Shown here one piece after another: positions 57,425-64,000 of a DNA stretch of 64,000 nt. The translations under genes were made by a program, and so were the position numbers. The stretch spans positions 53,559 through 117,558 of the forward strand of contig JAJDBX010000057.1 in NCBI GenBank assembly GCA_029261135.1. Reading direction: 5' to 3'. The DNA is from Nitrospirota bacterium. Its GTDB lineage: Bacteria > Nitrospirota > Nitrospiria > SBBL01 > JAADHI01. Below the pieces are notes generated by a model. The model searched no databases and had not been told where the DNA came from. It worked only from the letters and a program-made list of their open reading frames with translations. The stretch's first letter is position 1; each line of letters starts with the position of its first letter.

Positions 57425-58501
57425 TTAGCGGGATAAGCTTGAAGTGGTTTCTTCCCAATATTTATAGGCAAGGAATGGATCCCACATTGCACCGGTTGCA
57501 GACATGACGGCATCCACCCCCACTTGAAAGTACTCCAGAATATGCTCAGTCGTCATGATGCCGCCGACGCCCACAATCGCGAAATCGTATTTCATTTGCG
57601 CTTTCAGTTCGGCGATTTGTTTTGCTTGTGCGAGGCCGCAACTGCGAATGGCTGAACCGCAGACACCGGAACGCAGGCGCCCTGCTCCAGGGAGAGCCTG
57701 TTCCCCTTCTTCGTTGATTACTTCAAAAGAAAGGGTGTTGATACTGGAAATGGCGTCAACATGCGGCGCGTTGGCGTGGATGACTTTTGAAAGTTTGAAA
57801 GGGTCGGCAATATAGCCCATTTTGATGATTAAGGGCACGGAAGCGATTTCGTCTTTGACGGCTTTTGAAATTTGAGATGACAATTCGGGATCGGTAAAAA
57901 TACTGCCCTCACCCGAAACCACGTTGGGACAGGAGAGATTAATCTCAATCACAGGTGCCCCGGCTTCAACCGCAATGGCCGCGGCTTTGACATAATCGGC
58001 TTTCAGATCACTTTCACCTGGCGTGCCGACAACACTGACGATAAGAAGCTGTCCTTCTCCTATTCCTGATTTGGCTTTTTGGATATCTTCCTGCCAAACC
58101 TCTGGCGCACGCGAAGGCATGCCGAATGAATTGGTAATACTGATTTTGCTCAGATCCTCCGGCGGATCCATACTGGCAAACAGCTGCCTTTCAAAATCGA
58201 TTTCCCGGAGCTGCCGTTTTTGATTCAGATACATGCAGTTCGGATTCGGATGGCAGGCGCGCTCCTGAGAGCGAACGGTTTTGTACACCAGCAGGTCAAA
58301 GCCCAGTTCCGCGTAAGCCTTGATCCAATTGGCATTTAAAAGCGGCCCGGCAGGTACACCGAGCAGGGAATTGACCTGAAATCCTAAAAAGGATTTTTGT
58401 GGTGTGATATTTCTTTTTGGAGGGCTTTCTTTAAGAAAAGGCCCTTCTAAATAATTCTCATCATAAGATCGATGGATGTCATATGTCGGATCAGCACTCA
58501 T
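57425..58501 (-). CDS. Dihydroorotate dehydrogenase-like flavoprotein
   Basis: A 358-residue FMN-binding TIM-barrel protein. NLSCPNV, a K-x-G-Y segment (IIKMGYIAD), SINTL and VGGIMTTEHILEYFQVGVDAVMSATG fit the dihydroorotate dehydrogenase superfamily. The N-terminal part is longer than in class 1 PyrD, and the substrate may not be dihydroorotate. Upstream of ABC-F and downstream of tusA on the same strand. Confidence 0.78.
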   Translation of the reverse strand: MSADPTYDIHRSYDENYLEGPFLKESPPKRNITPQKSFLGFQVNSLLGVPAGPLLNANWIKAYAELGFDLLVYKTVRSQERACHPNPNCMYLNQKRQLREIDFERQLFASMDPPEDLSKISITNSFGMPSRAPEVWQEDIQKAKSGIGEGQLLIVSVVGTPGESDLKADYVKAAAIAVEAGAPVIEINLSCPNVVSGEGSIFTDPELSSQISKAVKDEIASVPLIIKMGYIADPFKLSKVIHANAPHVDAISSINTLSFEVINEEGEQALPGAGRLRSGVCGSAIRSCGLAQAKQIAELKAQMKYDFAIVGVGGIMTTEHILEYFQVGVDAVMSATGAMWDPFLAYKYWEETTSSLSR

Positions 58502-58546
58502 ATTTGGAATATTAGTTTCAATGGATTCACCAAAGTTCGAAAAAAT

Positions 58547-58795
58547 TCATACGTCTGCTTTTTCAATGACCAAACGATAGTGTCCGTCTGGGACTTCTTC
58601 CAATTCGAGGACTTTATGCCCTTCCGCTTTCACACTGCGCGGCACATTACGAACGGGTTCACCCTCATCAATAATGACTTCTAAGATTTGTCCTTCATCC
58701 ATCTCTTCGAGTTGAAGCTTCGTTTTCACAAAGTTCATTGGACACATGACCCCGGAAAGATCTAACTTGACATCTGCTTTTGCATCTTCGCTCAT
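58547..58795 (-). CDS. TusA-family sulfur-carrier protein
   Basis: An 82-residue TusA-like protein. The sulfur-accepting Cys lies in LSGVMCPMNFVKTK; the family's usual CPxP is CPMN here. It relays persulfide sulfur in tRNA modification or sulfur metabolism in characterised members. Between a lipoprotein and the flavoprotein gene; the sulfite/nitrite reductase is 700 bp upstream on the same strand, so a link to sulfur assimilation is possible. Confidence 0.88.
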   Translation of the reverse strand: MSEDAKADVKLDLSGVMCPMNFVKTKLQLEEMDEGQILEVIIDEGEPVRNVPRSVKAEGHKVLELEEVPDGHYRLVIEKADV

Positions 58796-58898
58796 ACTTC
58801 CCTCATTATGATTTAATATTAGCGTTTATATAAAACCGACCATAAAATTTTCAAGGTGTTTCAATTTGCTTTAGTAACAAAATAATAAAACAAATAAG

Positions 58899-58950
58899 CT
58901 AACTAGACAACGATCTAACCGCGGTCGGCGTTAAGCGACGTTATGTTTAG
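58899..58950. repeat. Imperfect attC-like hairpin next to the AT-rich lipoprotein
   Basis: CTAACTAGACAACG (58899-58912) pairs imperfectly with CGTTATGTTTAG (58939-58950), with GCTTAAC-type and GTTAGAT-type boxes inside on the minus strand. It begins about 10 bp after the lipoprotein stop, as an integron attC would. The boxes are too close together for a canonical attC, so the identification is weak. Confidence 0.35.
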
Positions 58951-58960
58951 TGTCAAATTA

Positions 58961-59482
58961 TTAGAATGCGGCCTTGTATGTAATATCAATCTGATTTTTG
59001 ACAATACTATTTTCACTTATGTCCACGGGCATTATACGCTCTTCTGAAAACAAGTCTGCATAGAACAAGCCATTTTCTTTCACAAAGATGCTGTATTTCC
59101 CAGGCGGTAATTTTTGTTGATAGAAACCAGTATTATCCGATTTTAATTCTGCTACTAAATTAGTAGAAATACTTAAAAAGAAACCTCCTTCTTGATCGGC
59201 CTCTTCTACATCATCCAAAGTTGTCTCTTCATAGATATACACATCACGAATAACCGGAGTGATTCCTCCAGAACTCTCGCTTTTAGGGGGGCCAGGCATG
59301 TGATTACCTTCCCAAAACCAAACATTTCCCCACACCCCTTGTTGCACTGTAACTTTTTTGCTATTTTCTGGAAGTTTAGGAGAACTAGGGGATGAAGTAT
59401 TAGTGTCGTTTCCACAGCTTATTATTGGAAAGACAACAAAAAGAAAAATAATGTAGGAAAAACACCTTAAAGATTTTGCCAC
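58961..59482 (-). CDS. AT-rich lipoprotein, 173 aa
   Basis: A predicted lipoprotein with signal peptide ending in IISC at about residue 23, followed by a Ser/Pro linker. The body (QQGVWGNVWFWEGNHMPGPP..., then PPGKYSIFVKENGL) resembles carboxypeptidase-regulatory-like beta domains. GTG 59482 has AGG six bases ahead. The gene is clearly more A+T-rich than its neighbours, with an attC-like hairpin at its 3' end and ATAACAGACC 27 bp upstream. Confidence 0.65.
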   Translation of the reverse strand: MAKSLRCFSYIIFLFVVFPIISCGNDTNTSSPSSPKLPENSKKVTVQQGVWGNVWFWEGNHMPGPPKSESSGGITPVIRDVYIYEETTLDDVEEADQEGGFFLSISTNLVAELKSDNTGFYQQKLPPGKYSIFVKENGLFYADLFSEERIMPVDISENSIVKNQIDITYKAAF

Positions 59483-59536
59483 TTTGTGCCTATATATTGA
59501 ATTAAAATATAACAGACCAATCGAATGTACACTCAG

Positions 59537-61675
59537 CTACTTCTTCCGAATTTTCATGCTGGCGTCCATCCTGTCATAAGCATCCTGGCATTCCGTCACA
59601 AAGGCTTTCGCTTCAGACAAAAATGGAAGTACGGTTTCGGCATCCGCTCCAAAATCAGCCCAATTTCCGAGATCTTCCGTAAACATCTCAAAACGCTCTG
59701 TTAAAATCCCCTGCTCAACCAATTTTTGCTGAAACTCTTTTAAAATTTGATCGTCGTGCGGCGAGTCGGTGCCGAAGGTATACAATAAGGACCGCGCATC
59801 GAAAAGAATGGCTTTTTTGATCAAATCAACAATCTCAGCATTGTCATTCGTTTTGGCGGCTTCACCCGCTTTTTCTATCGATTCCGCCGCCATCCGAAGG
59901 CCGTATTCAATCATGTCAATCACCGTACCCGAACACTCACCGGGGCCGAGATCATCCAATGAAAAGTCTTTGACATCTTCCTTCCAGTCTCGATAAAGAT
60001 CAGGCCGTTCTTCAGGCGGTGCAAGATCAGTGAAATGTGCCAGCTTTTCTCCGATGGCCTCACGACCGTAGCGGTCGATAAATTGATTGAAAGTTTCATC
60101 CCCTTGTTTTTCGGTACGATAAAGCCCGATGAGTTCAAGGATGGCGGCAGGAATGTTTTTTGCCGGCAGTTTTATTTTTGATTTTCCAATAATCGCCTGA
60201 TTCGCATCAATGCCGCCGCCGAGATGAAGTTGATAGTGGGGCACGAGCTTCCCATTCACTTTTTTTGCGACGCCGTGAAGACCGATACCGGCAATGTGAT
60301 GATGCCCGCAGGAATTAGGGCATCCCGAAATCCGAATGCGAACCCCCTCTAAATCGTCGTAGCTGGGAAGGGATTCTGAGAGAATTTCATTAATCGCCGC
60401 GCCGACCCCCATTGAGCTGGTGAGGGCAAGCTGACAGGTTTCCGCACCGGGGCAGGCGATGACATCCACCACCTTCTCCGCGCCTTTTTCCGCGAGACCA
60501 ATGACTTGAAGCGCTCTGTAAAAATCGAGGATCTGCTTCTGTGTCACCCTCGGAAGAATGATGTTTTGCTGATGGGTGGTTCGCCCGCCCTTTGTTGAAA
60601 ATCGTTCCGTAATATCTGCAATGCCCTTGATTTGCGCGGTCGTCATATCACCCAAGGGCAACTTAATTTGAACCGCAAAGGTGCCATCCGGCTGGGGAAG
60701 CAGATTTGTTTTTCCCCATAGATGCAGATTTTGACTTTCAGCGGGATCGCCATTTCCATTCGGAAGCACGGCGAGCAACTCGGATCTTTCTTTCAGTGCG
60801 GGCTGCGGCAATGGCGGGAAGATTTTGTCAGAGGCCTTGACTTTCGCCAGCTCCTCTGAAATTTTTGCTTTAAATTCATCCATGCCCCATTTTTCGATGA
60901 TGAATTTCATCCGTGCCTTACTTTTGTTTCTTCGGTTTCCGTGAACGTCAAAAATGCTCAGCGTCGCCTCGCAAAGGGGCAGCACTTCTTCAATCGGGAG
61001 AAATTCGGTGTAAAGCTGCGCCAGTTTTGGATGGGAACCCAAGCCACCGCCAATAAACACCTTGAAGCCCAATTTTGTTTCGCCCTTCTCTTCGCGAGCG
61101 GCCGCGACAAAGCCCAAATCATGAATCGCGGCCAAACCGCATTCACTGGTGCATCCCGAAAAAGAGATTTTAAATTTACGGGGAAGATCTTGATTAATTT
61201 GATTCCACAGCAGATGATAAGCAACGGTTTCTGAAATAGGATTGACGTCAAAAAGCTCCGTCGGACAAAGGCCCGCGCGATGGCAGGATGTGACATTCCG
61301 TACCGTGTTGCCACAGGCCTCGCGGGTCGTCAGACCCACTTCGGAAAGATCGGTCATCATTTGCGGCACATTGTCGATATCGACGTAGTGCAGTTGAATG
61401 TCTTGCCGCGTCGTGACATGTGCAACACCATAGGAATATTTTCCACAAATATCGGCAATGCAACGTAGCTGTGCGGTATTCAGCAATCCGGAAGGAATCT
61501 TAATTCGCACCATTTGTTTGCCCGGTTGGCGTTGACCATAGATGCCATTTTGAAGCCGATACCGTTTGAATTTTTCTTCCGGGGTCTCTTTTTCTTTAAA
61601 ACGTGCGAGTTGAAGACCGAAGTTCTTGATCTCATTTGATATCTCTTGAGAGAGATCTTTTCCTGTTGAATCCAT
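59537..61675 (-). CDS. Siroheme nitrite/sulfite reductase with C-terminal helical extension
   Basis: A 712-residue ferredoxin-type reductase that takes nitrite to ammonia or sulfite to sulfide. It is built of two similar halves. Each holds a complete siroheme/4Fe-4S cysteine set with the same spacing: C131-x5-C137 ... C175-x3-C179, and C408-x5-C414 ... C452-x3-C456. The last 170 residues form a helical, HEPN-like tail. Cytoplasmic, single gene. tusA lies two genes downstream, which favours sulfur assimilation; nitrite reduction is equally possible. Confidence 0.9.
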   Translation of the reverse strand: MDSTGKDLSQEISNEIKNFGLQLARFKEKETPEEKFKRYRLQNGIYGQRQPGKQMVRIKIPSGLLNTAQLRCIADICGKYSYGVAHVTTRQDIQLHYVDIDNVPQMMTDLSEVGLTTREACGNTVRNVTSCHRAGLCPTELFDVNPISETVAYHLLWNQINQDLPRKFKISFSGCTSECGLAAIHDLGFVAAAREEKGETKLGFKVFIGGGLGSHPKLAQLYTEFLPIEEVLPLCEATLSIFDVHGNRRNKSKARMKFIIEKWGMDEFKAKISEELAKVKASDKIFPPLPQPALKERSELLAVLPNGNGDPAESQNLHLWGKTNLLPQPDGTFAVQIKLPLGDMTTAQIKGIADITERFSTKGGRTTHQQNIILPRVTQKQILDFYRALQVIGLAEKGAEKVVDVIACPGAETCQLALTSSMGVGAAINEILSESLPSYDDLEGVRIRISGCPNSCGHHHIAGIGLHGVAKKVNGKLVPHYQLHLGGGIDANQAIIGKSKIKLPAKNIPAAILELIGLYRTEKQGDETFNQFIDRYGREAIGEKLAHFTDLAPPEERPDLYRDWKEDVKDFSLDDLGPGECSGTVIDMIEYGLRMAAESIEKAGEAAKTNDNAEIVDLIKKAILFDARSLLYTFGTDSPHDDQILKEFQQKLVEQGILTERFEMFTEDLGNWADFGADAETVLPFLSEAKAFVTECQDAYDRMDASMKIRKK

Positions 61676-61975
61676 GCCCTTTACCCTCGTAATAAATGTA
61701 TGATGAATTGACGATAAGAATACACCAAGGCTTTCAATACAATCAACGCAAAACCCCTGCTTTTGTGAATTGACTTATTCCAGAAAAACGAGATAAGATG
61801 CGCGCCATGTCTTCCCTTCTTCATTATAAATTTTCCCTAATTACACATCATGAAATTGCAATTTCTTTTTCGAGCCCTTTGGGAGCAATGACTTGGAAAA
61901 TACAACCTATACGTGAAGTGAAAACGAAACCTTAGGGCAGGTGAATTGTTGAGCCAAATTTAGAGATCAGACTTC
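61676..61975. other. Intergenic stretch, 300 bp
   Basis: Divergent region between the siroheme reductase and the PPOX gene. It should hold both promoters. No clear consensus boxes were found, and no RNA gene was seen. Confidence 0.45.
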
Positions 61976-62521
61976 ATGGGGAAGCAATATCAAAGCATCA
62001 ATGAAAAGTTAAAAACCTTTATCCAAACCCAGAAGATTTTTTTTGTGGCAACAGCTGCAAAAGCGGGTAGAGTTAATCTCTCGCCGAAAGGCATGGATAC
62101 CTTTCGCATTCTCAATGACACACAGGTCGTTTGGTTAAATTTAACCGGTAGCGGTAATGAAACAGCAGCGCATATCGCAGCTTTTGATCGTATGACCATC
62201 ATGTTTTGTGCTTTTGAGGAAAACCCGGTCATCCTGCGCTTATTCGGCCATGCGAAGGCAATTCACCCAAGAGATCCGGAATGGAAGGATCTTATCCTAC
62301 TCTTTCCTGATATTCCCGGTGCACGTCAAATAATTCGTGTAGAGATTGACTTGGCTTTAACCTCTTGCGGTATGGGGGTACCCTACTATGCCTACCAAGG
62401 TGAACGCGAAGAGTTGAAGGACTGGGCAGAAGAGATCGGAAACAATGGAATCAGGCAGTATTGGGAAGATCATAATCAATTAAGTCTTGATGGGAGGCCA
62501 ACTCACATATTCGACACTTAA
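61976..62521 (+). CDS. Pyridoxamine 5'-phosphate oxidase-fold flavoprotein
   Basis: A 181-residue PPOX-type FMN-binding protein. Conserved features: TAAKAGRVNLSPKGMD near the N-terminus, VVWLNLTGSGNETAAHI, and LFGHAKAIHPRDPEW. Proteins of this shape bind flavin or F420 but most have no defined substrate. ATG 61976 has no strong ribosome site. Single gene. Confidence 0.8.
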   Translation: MGKQYQSINEKLKTFIQTQKIFFVATAAKAGRVNLSPKGMDTFRILNDTQVVWLNLTGSGNETAAHIAAFDRMTIMFCAFEENPVILRLFGHAKAIHPRDPEWKDLILLFPDIPGARQIIRVEIDLALTSCGMGVPYYAYQGEREELKDWAEEIGNNGIRQYWEDHNQLSLDGRPTHIFDT

Positions 62522-62783
62522 AAACAATGGATTTTTACAAGTTCAAGGGGTCCTTGGCGCCTCAGAATAAGGCCAAAAACCTTATAGATTGTAAAGTTTC
62601 TAGATCTAAAGGAAAGGAAACACTTAATAATTTACCATTTTTATGTAAATAATTTGCAATAAACCCTGAGAGCGGTTAAACTAAACAGATAAGATTATAT
62701 TGATTTTTTGGTGTTGAAGTACTTGGAAAGCACGTTTTTTGCGTTTACTGTTGGAGCCATCGCCTTTTATAAGGTGAGGATAT

Positions 62784-64000
62784 ATGAGTTTAAGCATGGT
62801 TTTTAGAAAATTAGCGTTTTTGTCTGTGTTTACGGTTTTGATGACGTCCTGCGGCAATGGCGGAGGGGGCGGGTCTAATTCTTCATTCACTATTGGAGGC
62901 ACGGTCAGTGGTCTTTTAGGCACATTGGTTTTACAGAATAATAGCACCGACGACCTCACGGTGAACGCTGATGGAAGTTTTGAGTTTAGTCAAAAGATCA
63001 ATAATGGAAAGAGTTATAACGTTACTGTACTCACGCATCCCAACAGCCCCGTGCAAACCTGCACGATCACCAATCCTGGCGGAACAGTCAGCGGAGTAAA
63101 TGTTACAGACGTTTCAATTTCCTGCATCGCGGGGAATGCATTCACGGTAAGTGGCACGGTGAGTGGCTTGGTGGGTTCCGGTCTGGTCTTGCAAAACAAT
63201 GGGGCCGATAACCGCGCGATTAGCGCAAGTAATGGCACGAATGTGGACTTTACCTTCCCCGCCCCTGTACTGAATGGCAAGACCTATCTTGTGACGGTCG
63301 CCACGCAACCGAGCAGCCCGACGCAGACCTGTACAGTAAGCAATGAGAGCGGAACAGTGAAGGATTCAAATATTATAGATATTGCTGTCACTTGTGTGAC
63401 GAATGGCTTTACCGTGGGTGGAACCGTAAGCGGGCTATCCTCACCCACGTCAATGGTCTTGAAAAACAATGGCAGTGATCCTTTAACGATTAATTCAGAT
63501 GGGGAATTTACCTTTAGCACAGGAATCTTGGATTTTAGGCCTTATCGTGTTGCCGTCAGTGTTCAACCGACGAATGGTCAATCTTGTCGTGTCGATAACA
63601 AAAGTGGCACAATAAATGGGACGAACATCACCAATATTACAATTGTTTGTGGTACAGGGATCCTTTCGGTTGGAGGGACAGTGAGTGGCATCGCAGGAAC
63701 GGGTTTGGTCTTGCAAAATAATGGCGGAGACGACAAGCCGATTTCCGCCGATGGAAGCTTTACTTTTGGGACATTGTTGGTGGATGAAGCCGAATACCTG
63801 GTCACAGTTCTAAGGCCTTCAGGCAGCCCAAACGTGGGATGCAGTGTGGCCAATGGCAGCGGGGTAATCAGAAATCCAATTCCAGTGACTGATGTCGTGG
63901 TCACATGTCTGCAATATCGTACGATTCAAAGTCTTGAAAACGCGACTGAATCTTCGGGAAAACCAACATTGGTTTACGATACCTCAGGAAATGTGACCGC
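62784..64000 (+). CDS. Lipoprotein with four tandem ~80-residue repeats (runs off window)
   Basis: The frame is open from ATG 62784 (GGTGAGG five bases upstream) to the window end, 405 codons. The signal peptide ends in LMTSC at about residue 22, followed by a Gly linker. Four tandem repeats follow, each with GGTVSGL...GLVLQNNG...DGSFTF...YxVTVxxQP...C.V.N.SGT...C. They start near 62882, 63131, 63400 and 63660, and each ends in a cysteine. Similar repeats occur in large extracellular lipoproteins. Beyond the window, propeller-type domains would be expected but cannot be seen. Confidence 0.82.
   Translation, partial: MSLSMVFRKLAFLSVFTVLMTSCGNGGGGGSNSSFTIGGTVSGLLGTLVLQNNSTDDLTVNADGSFEFSQKINNGKSYNVTVLTHPNSPVQTCTITNPGGTVSGVNVTDVSISCIAGNAFTVSGTVSGLVGSGLVLQNNGADNRAISASNGTNVDFTFPAPVLNGKTYLVTVATQPSSPTQTCTVSNESGTVKDSNIIDIAVTCVTNGFTVGGTVSGLSSPTSMVLKNNGSDPLTINSDGEFTFSTGILDFRPYRVAVSVQPTNGQSCRVDNKSGTINGTNITNITIVCGTGILSVGGTVSGIAGTGLVLQNNGGDDKPISADGSFTFGTLLVDEAEYLVTVLRPSGSPNVGCSVANGSGVIRNPIPVTDVVVTCLQYRTIQSLENATESSGKPTLVYDTSGNVT

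Noticed and set aside
58899..58950. Firm call of an integron attC site
   Set aside because: The core boxes are only 10 bp apart, far below the attC minimum, and no integrase gene is in the window; kept as a repeat with low confidence.

Overview
The window looks like chromosomal DNA of a Gram-negative bacterium of moderate G+C. It encodes many lipoprotein signal peptides, an Slp-type outer-membrane lipoprotein, a proton-type F1Fo ATP synthase, RpoH, several cyclic-di-GMP proteins and a siroheme nitrite/sulfite reductase. Gene content and style (frequent TTG starts, DUF5666/DUF6502 proteins, a FabL-like reductase in the fab cluster) would fit a Nitrospirota- or deltaproteobacteria-like lineage. 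This is inference; no rRNA gene is present to settle it. No tRNA, CRISPR array, insertion sequence or prophage was seen.

Layout. 1-8.8 kb: the 5' part of gltB, a small secreted-type nuclease, then a decay zone with a broken FIST-PAS-EAL gene, a large FG-GAP lipoprotein, a broken sensor/regulator gene, and sufU beside a truncated sufS. 8.8-12.9 kb: a beta-propeller-like lipoprotein, a cold-shock gene and rpoH sharing a perfect bidirectional terminator, and phoU. 13-21 kb: the lipid/ribosome cluster yceD-rpmF-plsX-fabH-fabL-like-fabD-fabG-acpP-fabF-rnc behind a consensus promoter. 21-24.9 kb (minus): rpiB-glyA-nrdR, an HD-GYP protein and a secreted protein.

25-29.5 kb holds the most unusual locus. 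Two DUF5666 lipoproteins flank a DUF6502 putative DNA-binding protein. Two consensus sigma-70 promoters each carry the same palindrome (TTGGGA-N6-TCCCAA) over the -10 box, and the DUF6502 mRNA appears leaderless. 29.6-38 kb: a cytochrome-like SUMF1 protein, an adhesin-E-like protein, a dicarboxylate symporter, a PAS-GGDEF-EAL protein, a lytic-transglycosylase-like lipoprotein, CheX, a PBP7-like peptidase, a GAF-HD-GYP protein and a frameshifted glyoxalase-fold gene.

38.7-46.7 kb: Na/Pi symporter, hydrolase, Rieske protein, an AT-rich orphan membrane protein, an MDR/SDR oxidoreductase pair, and phosphomannomutase convergent with a HAD nucleotidase. 46.8-53.7 kb (minus): a complete ATP synthase operon (atpZ-I-B-E-F-H-A-G-D-C) with its promoter. 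53.7-64 kb: ACT protein, rpsU with a structured leader, Slp lipoprotein, ABC-F ATPase, dihydroorotate-dehydrogenase-like enzyme, TusA, an AT-rich lipoprotein with a cassette-like boundary, the siroheme reductase, a PPOX-fold flavoprotein, and the start of a lipoprotein with four tandem repeats that runs off the window.
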